Shown one piece after another: positions 25,702-35,218 of a DNA stretch of 64,000 nt; position 1 is the first letter of the stretch; each line of letters starts with the position of its first letter. Both the position numbers and the translations under genes were made by a program. Source of the DNA: TMED23 sp964639965 (GTDB taxonomy: Bacteria > Pseudomonadota > Alphaproteobacteria > Rhodospirillales > UBA2165); the NCBI GenBank assembly GCA_964639965.1, contig CAZXGI010000001.1, positions 62,001-126,000 of the forward strand. Reading direction: 5' to 3'. The notes under the pieces were generated by a model, which worked only from the letters and a program-made list of their open reading frames with translations, had not been told where the DNA came from and searched no databases.

Positions 25702-27552
25702 ATGAAGAATACTAAAACAGTGTTGATAGATAAAAATCCTGGCAGAAACTCACAGACTTTCGGTATTGCTCGAGAGTTAGGGACTGATGTTAATTTAATT
25801 CATGAACCTTCAATAGGCGTAGTTGGAAATAAAGGAGATTCTCAATGCTATATGGGCGTTGCCAGAAAGGTTAATATCATTCACGAAGCGCTTCGCAATA
25901 GAGTTGGGGTCGAGCCCGGAAAATTATCCATGAGATTGGTTCAACCGGAGTTTACTGTTGCCACTTCAGATGGCATAAGGAATGGCACATCCGAAATGCG
26001 CTATTCTCTTATCGGACGTGAAGTAACCAATGATGCTTTGTGTGAACATTTGAGCGCGACGGGTTTGGAGGGCGTGATAGCGGTTGTTGCGTGCGACAAA
26101 CCGCCAGTAGGTACTTTAGCAGCTATTCTAGAACACAATAGGCCAGCTATAATTATGTCTGATGGATCTATTAGGCCTGGAGTTGACACTGAAACAGGTG
26201 AGGCTATCGATATTGTGTCAAGTTATCAAATTGCAGGAAGCGATGACGAAGAGTTAAAACGCCGGATAGCACTGCATGCATGTCCAGGATTTGGCAGTTG
26301 CGGGGGTATGTTTACATATAACACGATGCAAACGTTTATTGGCGTGTTGGGAATGCAGCCACTCCATATGGTGTCTCCCGCGTCACAAGATGCATGCCGT
26401 ATAGATGAGTTTCCAGATCAACTTATCGATTATCTTTCTCTTCTAATAGAGAAAAATATAACACCACGTGATATTGTGACACGAGATTCGATTAGAAATG
26501 CCTTAATTGTTGCTATGGCAATTGGTGGTTCTACCAATGTCATGCTTCATGCCCCTGAGCTGGCTCGAGCTGCAGGTTACAGAGAGTTTACGGAAGACAT
26601 TATAACTGCTGCTGAATTTAATCATTTATCGGAGAACATTGTCCCGGTGATTGTTAATGCGCGCCCTTTTGGCAAATATTCTATGGTGGATATTGATAGA
26701 ATTGGGGGAGTACAGGTTTTAGTTAGAAATTTGTTAGATGCCGGATTGCTAAATGGAGAAGCAATTACGTGTACAGGTGAAACGTTAAAAGAACAGATTG
26801 ACCGATTAAATCCTCCAGAACCCGATGGTGAGGTTATCTTTGATGTGAAGAAACCCTATAAGGAGACGGGTGGTTTGAGGGTTTTGAGTGGCAACCTATC
26901 TCCCGAATCGAGCGCAATATTAAAATTGGCTGGTGTTGAAGGTGGGTTAGAAAAAAATATATTCAATGGCAAGGCAAGAATTTTTGATGGTGAACAGCAA
27001 CTATTAGATACGCTTGAAGCAAAACCAGAGGTCTTAGAAAATTTTGATATGATTGTTGTTCGTTATGAGGGCCCGGTAGGAGGACCGGGTATGCCAGAAA
27101 TGCTGGATTCAACTTCTAGAATCACGACAATTTGCCGTCAGCGTGAAATTGTTGTTGGTTTAATGACCGATGGTCGGTTTTCAGGCGGGTCAGTTGGATT
27201 GGTCATAGGTCATGTTGGTCCGGAGGCAGCTGTTGGTGGCCCGATAGGGCTTATAAAAGGGGGTGATGATATTATAGTTGATTTAAATAAGAATGAGATT
27301 AACTGCAAACAGTTAGATGATCCCAGAATATATAATGCGAGAGTAACTGAGTGGAAAAAAGCGGTGGATGACAATAATGGCATCCATCCCTCGGCGGGGC
27401 TAGCTGATACTAGATTGCTACACCGAATGCGATGTTCTGCGGTTTCGGCTGTTTATGGAGCTGGAATGCATCCTGATGGAAAATTGTGGGTAAATGAGCC
27501 GCGAAAACCGGATCCAGACAAATTTAAACCGGTGAATAAGTTTAAAGCGTGA
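25702..27552 (+). CDS. IlvD/Edd family dehydratase, atypical subgroup
   Basis: Iron-sulfur dehydratase of the dihydroxy-acid / 6-phosphogluconate / sugar-acid dehydratase family (616 residues). The three cluster cysteines appear to be kept: SQCYMG near residue 49, VACDK near 131, and FGSCGGMFTYNTM near 200. The C-terminal swivel domain has GPVGGPGMPEML and TDGRFSGGSVG with the catalytic serine. It departs from housekeeping IlvD in CDKPPVGTL (usual CDKNMPG) and in the N-terminal region, where TSDGIRNGTSEMRYSL replaces the usual GVSDGIAMGHxGM stretch. I infer a sugar-acid or hydroxy-acid substrate rather than the branched-chain pathway. ATG 25702 has GGAGGGG upstream. It faces a TRAP transporter operon. 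Confidence 0.82.
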   Translation: MKNTKTVLIDKNPGRNSQTFGIARELGTDVNLIHEPSIGVVGNKGDSQCYMGVARKVNIIHEALRNRVGVEPGKLSMRLVQPEFTVATSDGIRNGTSEMRYSLIGREVTNDALCEHLSATGLEGVIAVVACDKPPVGTLAAILEHNRPAIIMSDGSIRPGVDTETGEAIDIVSSYQIAGSDDEELKRRIALHACPGFGSCGGMFTYNTMQTFIGVLGMQPLHMVSPASQDACRIDEFPDQLIDYLSLLIEKNITPRDIVTRDSIRNALIVAMAIGGSTNVMLHAPELARAAGYREFTEDIITAAEFNHLSENIVPVIVNARPFGKYSMVDIDRIGGVQVLVRNLLDAGLLNGEAITCTGETLKEQIDRLNPPEPDGEVIFDVKKPYKETGGLRVLSGNLSPESSAILKLAGVEGGLEKNIFNGKARIFDGEQQLLDTLEAKPEVLENFDMIVVRYEGPVGGPGMPEMLDSTSRITTICRQREIVVGLMTDGRFSGGSVGLVIGHVGPEAAVGGPIGLIKGGDDIIVDLNKNEINCKQLDDPRIYNARVTEWKKAVDDNNGIHPSAGLADTRLLHRMRCSAVSAVYGAGMHPDGKLWVNEPRKPDPDKFKPVNKFKA

Positions 27553-27629
27553 CGGATTAGATAACCCTTGTAATTTACTTGGATATTTTTTTTTAACCAG
27601 ACGTGAGATTCGTGTGGCTAGGTGATGAC

Positions 27630-28964
27630 TTAATCAGGTGCCCATAAATGGGGCAAAATCAACGTAAGGGATGGCAACCATATAATAAAAGCTACTCGCA
27701 CGGCGTCTGATAGGAAAAATGGTATTACGCCTTTGAATGTTTCAATCATGGGCACATCTTTAGCCATAGAGCTGATCACAAATACATTCATTCCAACAGG
27801 TGGGGTTATCAAACCGACTTCTACAACAATGAGGGAAATAATACCAAACCAAAGTTTCACATCATCAACTGGCATACCAAAATCCAGAGCTGCTATAATT
27901 GGCCAGAAAATAGGAACGGTGAGTAGAATCATAGAGAGGCTGTCCATAATAAATCCAAGGAGGATATAAACTATGACCATCATGATTATAACCGTGACTG
28001 GAGGTAAGCCTGAGGTCTTAAAAAATTCGGCTAGGTCATTAGGCAGTTCTGTAAATCCTAAAAATGCGCTAAATACAGCTGCTCCAAGAATAATCAGAAA
28101 TATAAGGCCTGTTGTAGACGCAGTTCCTAAGCATACATCCCTTATCCCCTCCCAGCGCATTCCACCCCGAGTAACGGCTAATAAAAATGTACCAACACAG
28201 CCAATACCAGCTCCTTCGGTCGGCGTAAAAATTCCACTATAGATTCCTCCCATTACCAACAAAAATATAAGTAACACACCCCAAATATCTAAGATAGATT
28301 TCCACCTTTCTTTACTGGTAGCTTTTGGTGCGGCCGGACCTGATTCAGGATTAATGCGTACAACAATTGCAATCACTAATACGTAGCCTAATGCTGCAAG
28401 TATTCCTGGGAGGAGTGCCGCTTGAAAAAGCGTAGCAATATTGGCTTCAACCATAACAGCATAGATTATTAGTATCAAAGACGGAGGAATGAGTATGCCA
28501 AGGGTACCTCCAGCGGCTAGACACCCTGTTGCCAATGAGCCTGAGTATTTAAACCGTTTTAACTCCGGCAGAGCTGCTTGACCCATAATTGCAGCTGTTG
28601 CTAGCGAGGAGCCACTAATTGCGCCAAATCCAGCACAGGCGCCAACTGATGCCATTGCAACACCACCGCGAAAATGACCCAGACATCGGTGTGCTGCCGT
28701 AAATAGAGCCTGCGATAACCCTGCTTTAGAAGCCAGTTGCCCCATCAAAATAAATAGTGGCGCAACGGATAAATCGAAAGTTGAGAATCTATAATAAACT
28801 TCTGTTTTTAAATAACTGAGTAATGCCGTCTTGCCGGCTATTTCAGCATACCCACCCAAGCCAACTAGAAGCATAGCCACACCGATTGGAATTCTAAGAG
28901 CTAGAAGTGCCATTAGAACTACAAAACCAATAATTCCGTATTCTAGACCTGTGAGATCAAACAT
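27630..28964 (-). CDS. dctM: TRAP transporter large permease subunit (DctM)
   Basis: Twelve-helix integral membrane subunit of a tripartite ATP-independent periplasmic transporter, 444 residues. Family landmarks: LRIPIGVAMLLVGLGGY at the N-terminus, GAISGSSLATAAIMGQAALPELKR (residues about 113-137), GTLGILIPPSLILIIYAV, and LITPPVGMNVFVI near the C-terminus. It uses a sodium or proton gradient to import a ligand delivered by DctP. Its start codon abuts the dctQ stop at 28965, so the two are coupled. The substrate class is typically a carboxylate. Confidence 0.95.
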   Translation of the reverse strand: MFDLTGLEYGIIGFVVLMALLALRIPIGVAMLLVGLGGYAEIAGKTALLSYLKTEVYYRFSTFDLSVAPLFILMGQLASKAGLSQALFTAAHRCLGHFRGGVAMASVGACAGFGAISGSSLATAAIMGQAALPELKRFKYSGSLATGCLAAGGTLGILIPPSLILIIYAVMVEANIATLFQAALLPGILAALGYVLVIAIVVRINPESGPAAPKATSKERWKSILDIWGVLLIFLLVMGGIYSGIFTPTEGAGIGCVGTFLLAVTRGGMRWEGIRDVCLGTASTTGLIFLIILGAAVFSAFLGFTELPNDLAEFFKTSGLPPVTVIIMMVIVYILLGFIMDSLSMILLTVPIFWPIIAALDFGMPVDDVKLWFGIISLIVVEVGLITPPVGMNVFVISSMAKDVPMIETFKGVIPFFLSDAVRVAFIIWLPSLTLILPHLWAPD

Positions 28965-29540
28965 TTAATTCTCACCGTGAGATTTGGCATCAGATTGATT
29001 TAAAGGATCATCAAAAAATCTGTTTTCTTTTGATTCAGAAATGCTCCGAATAAATGTGTAAATGCAAACGGTTATTAGCAAGATCATACATAGGGTTGCG
29101 TACGGGAAAGAAATCCATCGCGGGAAGCCAATCGTTGTAAAAGACTCATTGTTATTGTACATGTCAATGCCACCATAGATTAGCCGCCAAGTTAGCAGGA
29201 CACCAATCAACAAGAAAATAAGACTACCAGCTGCGTCACAAATTGCTTTTATTCGTGTTGAAACGCGACTTAAAATAAAGTCGACAATTACATTTTCACG
29301 CATGAGTTGGCAGTATGGCAACACTGCAAAGATGGCCGTGCATGTCCAAATTTCTATTAAATCATATATACCTGTAATAGAACCGATACCGGTTGCCCGA
29401 CCAATTACGCTTATTGTGACCGTAAGACCCATAAACCCAATGATAAAACTGCCAAAAATGGCAAGTGCTGCTGAGTAGAGGTAAAGAGCCCGGCCCACCT
29501 TGTCGGTGGGCCGGGAGCTTGTTTCTAAACCTTCAGTCAC
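28965..29540 (-). CDS. dctQ: TRAP transporter small permease subunit (DctQ)
   Basis: Four-helix small membrane subunit (191 residues) that partners DctM. DctQ features include a first helix near residues 25-50, then EIWTCTAIFAVLPYCQLMRENVIVDFIL, where the acidic helix and the R-E-N-V-x-V-D segment are typical, and two later helices. It starts 18 bases after the dctP stop. An 11-base-pair GC-rich hairpin lies in its first codons (29489-29515). The charged C-terminal tail is cytoplasmic. Confidence 0.9.
   Translation of the reverse strand: MTEGLETSSRPTDKVGRALYLYSAALAIFGSFIIGFMGLTVTISVIGRATGIGSITGIYDLIEIWTCTAIFAVLPYCQLMRENVIVDFILSRVSTRIKAICDAAGSLIFLLIGVLLTWRLIYGGIDMYNNNESFTTIGFPRWISFPYATLCMILLITVCIYTFIRSISESKENRFFDDPLNQSDAKSHGEN
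29489..29515 (-). promoter_or_regulatory. Strong hairpin in the first codons of dctQ
   Basis: CCCGGCCCACC (29489-29499) and GGTGGGCCGGG (29505-29515) are perfect 11-base complements around a 5-base loop. The structure is unusually GC-rich for this AT-rich window and follows the dctP stop by about 45 bases. In the mRNA it could protect the dctP 3' end or slow dctQM translation, giving more binding protein than permease. No long T run follows, so it is not an ordinary terminator. Confidence 0.6.
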
Positions 29541-29558
29541 GTTTTTTTACTCGTGACT

Positions 29559-30614
29559 TTACTTACTGTATTTAGCAATCATCGCCTGAGCATCGTTGAT
29601 GAGTTGCTGACCATTACTAATGCCGTGCTTACTCTTCAACTCTGATACAACCTTGCCGTAAACAGCCTGTGCTACTTTTCTGATTTTATCAGATTCTGTA
29701 GCACTCAAAGTTGAAAACTTATTCTTCTTTTTAGATTTCATCACTTTTTTGCTTGGTGCTTCTAACCCTTCCCAGTGCCTGCCTGCTTTTTCTGCTATGT
29801 TTCTGCCTGAATTGTTATCGATAATTTTTTTCATAGCAGCAGGTAATTTAGCGTAGCTTTTTTTATTCATTAAAAATGTGAAAACCGCTGTGTTCATTCT
29901 GGATGCTGGTGCAGCAAGGTCTGTGAAATATTTACCTAACTCATGCATTTTAACAGCCGGAGCAATTTCATACGGTAACAAAACACCGTCAATTACACCT
30001 TTTGACATCATTGGAGGAATACGACCTAAAGGAGTAGCAATGCCATCCGCTCCAAGAGCTTGAAGCAACATTACGGAAGTCCTGTTGGCCCCTCGCATTT
30101 TCATACCCTTGAGATCCGCCATCTTTGTAACTGGCTTTTTTGTCATAAAGAGAACCCCAGCATGAACATGCATCAATAAAACATGAAAATCCGAAGTCTC
30201 CTTACCTAAATGCTTATCCTTGTAATCTTGTAAAGCTAGTGTGGATGATACTGCATCTTTGTGAAGAAAGGGCAATTCAAAAATTTCTGCTCGTGGCATG
30301 CGGCCTGTTGTAAAACCAGGAAGAGTCCAAACCATATCCACAACACCATCACGAACTTGATCCAGTAATGCTTGAGGTTTTCCACCCAACTGCATTTTCC
30401 AAAAGGTTTTAACTTTCATCTTGCCACCTGAAGCCTTGTTAATTTTTTTAGCCCAAGGAATCAACCAGGTTCTTGCGGGATTCGCAACAGGTGGAATGAA
30501 GCTGTGCATTCTCAGATTAAATTCTGCTGCATTCAATGGTTTCACTGTTCCGATGGCGATTGCCATGGAAAACGCTGTTCCAGCAATCAGGAATTTAGTT
30601 GGCGTCATTGGCAT
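29559..30614 (-). CDS. dctP: TRAP transporter substrate-binding protein (DctP)
   Basis: Periplasmic solute receptor of 351 residues with an N-terminal signal peptide ending near AEFNLRMHS (cleavage about residue 30). The core matches the DctP family: WAKKINKASGGKMKVK near residue 55, LALQDYKDKHL, and ADLKGMKMRGANRTSVMLLQALGADGIATP, where the Arg in MRG is the conserved residue that binds a substrate carboxylate. The start has GGGAGAG upstream, and the operon order is dctP-dctQ-dctM. The ligand is probably an organic or sugar acid, in line with the dehydratase gene opposite. Confidence 0.93.
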   Translation of the reverse strand: MPMTPTKFLIAGTAFSMAIAIGTVKPLNAAEFNLRMHSFIPPVANPARTWLIPWAKKINKASGGKMKVKTFWKMQLGGKPQALLDQVRDGVVDMVWTLPGFTTGRMPRAEIFELPFLHKDAVSSTLALQDYKDKHLGKETSDFHVLLMHVHAGVLFMTKKPVTKMADLKGMKMRGANRTSVMLLQALGADGIATPLGRIPPMMSKGVIDGVLLPYEIAPAVKMHELGKYFTDLAAPASRMNTAVFTFLMNKKSYAKLPAAMKKIIDNNSGRNIAEKAGRHWEGLEAPSKKVMKSKKKNKFSTLSATESDKIRKVAQAVYGKVVSELKSKHGISNGQQLINDAQAMIAKYSK

Positions 30615-30806
30615 GTTATCTCTCCCACTTTAAAGTTAATTAAATTAGCTAAGATTTATCTTTCCGGAATAGAACCAGAAGGACTGTATATATAATGATA
30701 TTGTTTTAGCAAACTCTAGTAATAGCCACAATGACATTATTTTACCCAATATACCTAGCAAACCCACAGTTATAAACGATAATGTTATTACTCTCGATGG
30801 TATTCT

Positions 30807-31583
30807 CTATTTCATATTGAGTTCGCACCAAACTGGTGTATGGTCAGACGGTTTTTCCCATCCTCTTGGGGAACGATCAATACCGGATGCAGCCAAACGA
30901 TCTGCCGCTTGCGGTGATAGCAAAAGATGATCAATGCGTAAGCCATGGTCTTTATTCCACGCTCCCGCCCGGTAATCCCAATAGGAGTATAAACCAGGTT
31001 GGGTGTTATATACGCGAAAAGCATCGGTCAGTCCCAAATAAATTAATTTACGCCATGCCGCTCTCGTTTCGGCGCTAAAAAGTGCATCGTCTCTCCAGTT
31101 TTCTGGCTCATATACATCAGTATCTTCTGGGATTACGTTGTAATCTCCTCCAAGGATAAACGCATCCTCTGTGACAAGGAGTTCTTTTGCGCGGTTATAT
31201 AATCGTTCCATAAAGTCAAGTTTATAGGGATATTTTTCGGTATCAATTGGATTGCCGTTTGGAAGATAAATGGCAGCTACTCTAACACCATTTGTAAATC
31301 CCTCAATATACCGGGCTTGATTGTCATCGCTGTTACCGGGTAATTCTGTTAATTCTATATCAATGGGTGATTTGGAAAGGATGGCAACACCGTTGTATGT
31401 TTTTTGACCAGATATGGCGATATTATAACCTTTGTCCTCAACCTCCATATGCGGAAATGCTTCGGCGATGCACTTTAGTTCTTGAAGAAGAACTATATCT
31501 GGGGAAAATTCATCAAGCCATTTGAGTAAATGAGGCAAACGAGCCTTAACAGAATTTACGTTCCAAGTAACGATTTTGACCAT
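30807..31583 (-). CDS. xth: Exodeoxyribonuclease III
   Basis: AP endonuclease / 3'-5' exonuclease of base excision repair (258 residues). Motifs in order: TWNVNSVKARLPHLL (Asn7), LLQELKC (metal-binding Glu), GGDYNVIPED (Asp-Tyr-Asn), HGLRIDHLLLS and SDHTPVWCEL (catalytic Asp-His). Length is normal. It lies downstream of erpA on the same strand, separated by a 100-base assembly gap, so co-transcription is possible but cannot be checked. Confidence 0.95.
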   Translation of the reverse strand: MVKIVTWNVNSVKARLPHLLKWLDEFSPDIVLLQELKCIAEAFPHMEVEDKGYNIAISGQKTYNGVAILSKSPIDIELTELPGNSDDNQARYIEGFTNGVRVAAIYLPNGNPIDTEKYPYKLDFMERLYNRAKELLVTEDAFILGGDYNVIPEDTDVYEPENWRDDALFSAETRAAWRKLIYLGLTDAFRVYNTQPGLYSYWDYRAGAWNKDHGLRIDHLLLSPQAADRLAASGIDRSPRGWEKPSDHTPVWCELNMK

Positions 31584-31635
31584 TATACATAACCAAGTAA
31601 GATATTATCGACATTTTATTGTTAACGGTCTTTAT

Positions 31636-31735
31636 NNNNNNNNNNNNNNNNNNNNNNNNNNNNNNNNNNNNNNNNNNNNNNNNNNNNNNNNNNNNNNNNN
31701 NNNNNNNNNNNNNNNNNNNNNNNNNNNNNNNNNNN
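31636..31735. other. Scaffold gap (100 N)
   Basis: Exactly 100 undetermined bases between xth and erpA, the conventional length for a gap of unknown size. Any gene or regulatory element here is invisible, and the two flanking contigs are joined only by scaffolding. Confidence 0.98.
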
Positions 31736-31742
31736 AAATTTT

Positions 31743-32072
31743 TTATACTGCGAACGAAACACCACAGCCACAAGAAGAAGTTGCGTTTGGTATATTGAGT
31801 TTAAAGGCTGATCCTATCAAGTCTTCGACGAAATCAATCTCAGCATCTCCTAATATTTCTAGTGACATATCATCAACTATAACTTTAATACCGTGTGCTT
31901 CAAAGACATGGTCTTCATCTTTCCTATCACTATCAAGTCCAAAACCATATGAAAATCCGGAACAACCACCCGCCGAGACGGTAATGCGCAGCATATTGCC
32001 CTCACTCTCATCGGAAGAAATAAGCACGGCTACGCGCCTTGCGGCGCTCTCAGTTATAGATAGAACACTCAT
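31743..32072 (-). CDS. erpA: Iron-sulfur cluster insertion protein, ErpA/IscA type
   Basis: A-type carrier protein that delivers Fe-S clusters to apo-proteins (109 residues). The three conserved cysteines are present: GGCSGFSYGF (Cys36 region) and SSCGCGVSF near the C-terminus. The stretch ITESAARRVAVLI opens the family domain. It is divergent from dgt, an arrangement (erpA next to dgt-argS) common in Alphaproteobacteria. The gene may serve the Fe-S dehydratase and other cluster enzymes in the genome. Confidence 0.93.
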   Translation of the reverse strand: MSVLSITESAARRVAVLISSDESEGNMLRITVSAGGCSGFSYGFGLDSDRKDEDHVFEAHGIKVIVDDMSLEILGDAEIDFVEDLIGSAFKLNIPNATSSCGCGVSFAV

Positions 32073-32229
32073 TACTGTTATTTTAACCTAAATTCATTTA
32101 TGTAATAATAAATTAAACCATTTACTTATGTAACCTTATATAAAAAAAGTCAAATAAACCTAGCATAAAAGCATTAATCACTTGGGCTCTTTGCAAGAAA
32201 ATGGGTTTAAAATATTTTAGGTGTAACTT

Positions 32230-33405
32230 ATGAAAAAAGGTTTTTCTGATTCTATTCAACTTGCGCCGTATGCTTGCTTTCCTGAATTTACTCGAGGAAG
32301 ATTATACACTGAAACTGAGAGCAAAACTAGAAATTGCTTTCAACGTGACCGCGATCGCATTATTCATTCTACAGCTTTTCGTCGTCTAGAATATAAAACT
32401 CAAGTTTTTGTAAATCATGAAGGAGATCATTACAGGACTCGTCTTACACATACATTGGAAGTATCACAAATTGCTAGGACACTTGCTCGATGTTTAGGAT
32501 TAAATGAGGATTTAGCGGAAGCGATTGCATTGGCCCACGACTTAGGTCATCCGCCGTTTGGTCATGCCGGTGAATATGCTTTAGCTGATTTAATGTCGCC
32601 CTACGGTGGTTTTGATCATAATGCCCAAACATTATCTGTTATAACCCGTTTAGAGCAACGTTATCCCAATTTTAAAGGGTTGAACCTAACCTGGGAAACC
32701 ATAGAAGGTACCGTTAAGCACAATGGTCCACTGATTGAAGTTGAAGGAGCTAAATCTTTACCGCGCGAAGTTCGAGAATATAATTTACAAAATGATATAA
32801 TGCTTGATACGTTTGCCAGTGGTGAGGCTCAGGTTGCCGCTCTGGCTGATGATATTGCATATAATAATCACGATATTGATGATGGTCTGCGTGCTAATTT
32901 GTTTAGAATGGAAGCGCTGTTCGATATACCAATTGTAGGGGAAATTTTTTTGAACTCTATTCGGAAGGGAGCGGAAATTAGCGAATCGCTTCAGCGCCAT
33001 GAGGTGGTGCGTGACTTAATAGGATACATGGTTGACGATTGTTTGACTGCATCAAAACAAAGAATAAAAGAATCAAATATAAAAAGCGTAGACGATATAA
33101 GGGCTTTAAGCTATCCAATCATCTCATTTTCTGAAAATATGCATGAAATAGATAGACATCTTAAAGACTTTCTTTTTAATAACATGTATCGCCATGATCG
33201 GGTGTGTCGGATGACTGAAAAAGCAAGCATAGTGGTGAAAGAATTGTTTAGTTTATTATTGGAAGAGCCAAATAATTTGCCGCCCGAATGGCGCGAAAAG
33301 GTTAGTGGGGATAGTGAAGAACATAAGGCAAAGATTGTGGCAGACTACATTGCAGGGATGACTGATCGTTTTGCTTATGAGGAACATGCTAAGCTAGTTA
33401 GTTAG
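32230..33405 (+). CDS. dgt: Deoxyguanosinetriphosphate triphosphohydrolase-like protein
   Basis: HD-domain dNTP triphosphohydrolase (391 residues) that cleaves dNTPs to nucleoside and triphosphate. Key motifs: RDRDRIIHSTAFRRLEYKTQVF (residues 37-58), RTRLTHTLEVSQIAR, ALAHDLGHPPFGHAGE (the HD pair), and ALADDIAYNNHDIDDGLR (the distal Asp). The shorter, non-E. coli subtype is typical of Alphaproteobacteria. It lies 46 bases ahead of argS. Confidence 0.92.
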   Translation: MKKGFSDSIQLAPYACFPEFTRGRLYTETESKTRNCFQRDRDRIIHSTAFRRLEYKTQVFVNHEGDHYRTRLTHTLEVSQIARTLARCLGLNEDLAEAIALAHDLGHPPFGHAGEYALADLMSPYGGFDHNAQTLSVITRLEQRYPNFKGLNLTWETIEGTVKHNGPLIEVEGAKSLPREVREYNLQNDIMLDTFASGEAQVAALADDIAYNNHDIDDGLRANLFRMEALFDIPIVGEIFLNSIRKGAEISESLQRHEVVRDLIGYMVDDCLTASKQRIKESNIKSVDDIRALSYPIISFSENMHEIDRHLKDFLFNNMYRHDRVCRMTEKASIVVKELFSLLLEEPNNLPPEWREKVSGDSEEHKAKIVADYIAGMTDRFAYEEHAKLVS

Positions 33406-33451
33406 TTTAACACCAGAATTATCAATTCTATCGTAAAGAAGAAGCAATTAT

Positions 33452-35218
33452 ATGGCGGCTTTAAATTATTTTGAATATATACGAAACTGTGTTGTTGAAA
33501 TATTGCAAGACCTTATCGCGTCAGGCACTTTATTAAATGATCAAAATTTTAAACATGTTTTGGTAGAACCACCGCGAGACATAGCGCACGGAGACTTGGC
33601 CACGAATGCAGCTTTAGTATTAGCTAAAACCTCAGGGTTACGACCTCATGAATTAGCAGATCAAATTATCGTAAGGTTAATGAAATTGGAATTTGTATTT
33701 ACGGCCGAAGTTGCCGGACCTGGTTTCATTAATATTGTTTTAGTTGAAAATTATTGGCATGAACGTTTAGCTGATGTTTTAGATGCAGGTGAGTCCTATG
33801 GGACTGCGACATTAGGTAAGAAAAGACTTGTTAATATTGAATATGTTTCAGCCAATCCTACGGGACCAATGCATGTTGGGCATGGCCGAGGCGCCGTGAT
33901 TGGTGACGTGTTGGCCAACCTTTTTATTAAAATTGGCTATGACGTTACTAAAGAATACTATATTAATGACGCTGGGGCACAGGTAGATATTCTGGCTCGG
34001 TCACTACATATTAGGTATTTGGAAGCCTTGGGAACTGAAGTTGGTGAAATACCAGAGGGACTGTATCCAGGTGAATATCTTATCGAAATAGCAAAGAAAC
34101 TTGTTAAGAAAGATGGAAATAAGTGGCAAAATAAAAAAGAATCAAACTGGTTAAATCCGCTTCGACTGTTTGTTGTAGATTCAATGATGGGTTTAATACG
34201 CGAAGATCTTACAGCCCTCGGGGTGGATCACGATGTGTTTAGTTCAGAGAGAAAACTGGTTGAGGGTGGCGGAGTAGACGAAATCATGGCCATACTTAGA
34301 GACCAAAATTTAATTTATGAGGGTGTTCTTTCACCTCCAAAAGGTAGGATGCCTGATGATTGGGAAGTGCGCCCCCAGACTTTATTTCGTGCCATGTTAT
34401 TTGGCGATGATAGTGACAGGCCGATAAAAAAACCTGATGGTTCATGGACTTATTTTGCGACTGATATGGCATATCACCTTGATAAATTTAGGCGTGGCTT
34501 TAGGGTCATGATAAATATTTGGGGAACTGATCATGGTGGTTATGTGAAACGGATGCAGGCTGCTGTTAAAGCGGTGACGGAATCGGGTGGTGAACTGGAT
34601 GTCCAGCTGTGCCAAATGGTCAACTTAATGAATAATGGCGAGCCGGTAAAAATGTCTAAGCGAGCTGGAACATTTGTTACTTTACGGGAGGTAATCGATA
34701 AGGTAGGCAAGGATGTCGTTCGTTTTATTATGCTGACCCGAAAAAATGATGCACAACTCGATTTTGATCTTACCAAGGTCTTGGAGCAAAGCCGCGATAA
34801 CCCAGTATTTTACGTGCAGTATTCCCATGCTCGCTGTTGTTCAGTTCTAAGGCAAGCAACTGAATTGTTTAAAGCTGAAGAGGTTTCAACTGATGCAATA
34901 AGAAATAGCGATTTTAGCCATTTAACTGATCCAGCAGAACTTGCTTTGATAAAATTAATGGCTGCTTGGCCTCAGACCTTGAAGGGAGCGGCTGAAGCAC
35001 ATGAACCACATAGAATAGCATATTACCTGCAAGATTTATCGGCATCGTTTCATTCTCTTTGGGCCAAAGGAACTAGAGATAATATATCTTTGAGATTTTT
35101 GTCTAAAGGTAATTTGCCCTTGACCTTGGCGAGATTAGCGATGGTTAAAGCATTGGCGACGGTAATCGCTTCGGGATTAAGAGTGATGGGGATCAAACCA
35201 GTTCAGGAGATGCGCTGA
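33452..35218 (+). CDS. argS: Arginine--tRNA ligase
   Basis: Class Ia synthetase of 588 residues. The N-terminal additional domain covers residues 1-110; the HIGH motif is ANPTGPMHVGHGRGAVIGD; the KMSKS motif appears as VKMSKRAGTFVTL; and the C-terminal helical anticodon domain includes NPVFYVQYSHARCCSVLR. The ATG follows GAAGAAGCAATTAT. Its TGA overlaps the first base of the ATG of the SPOR protein gene, so the two genes are translated together. Confidence 0.96.
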   Translation: MAALNYFEYIRNCVVEILQDLIASGTLLNDQNFKHVLVEPPRDIAHGDLATNAALVLAKTSGLRPHELADQIIVRLMKLEFVFTAEVAGPGFINIVLVENYWHERLADVLDAGESYGTATLGKKRLVNIEYVSANPTGPMHVGHGRGAVIGDVLANLFIKIGYDVTKEYYINDAGAQVDILARSLHIRYLEALGTEVGEIPEGLYPGEYLIEIAKKLVKKDGNKWQNKKESNWLNPLRLFVVDSMMGLIREDLTALGVDHDVFSSERKLVEGGGVDEIMAILRDQNLIYEGVLSPPKGRMPDDWEVRPQTLFRAMLFGDDSDRPIKKPDGSWTYFATDMAYHLDKFRRGFRVMINIWGTDHGGYVKRMQAAVKAVTESGGELDVQLCQMVNLMNNGEPVKMSKRAGTFVTLREVIDKVGKDVVRFIMLTRKNDAQLDFDLTKVLEQSRDNPVFYVQYSHARCCSVLRQATELFKAEEVSTDAIRNSDFSHLTDPAELALIKLMAAWPQTLKGAAEAHEPHRIAYYLQDLSASFHSLWAKGTRDNISLRFLSKGNLPLTLARLAMVKALATVIASGLRVMGIKPVQEMR

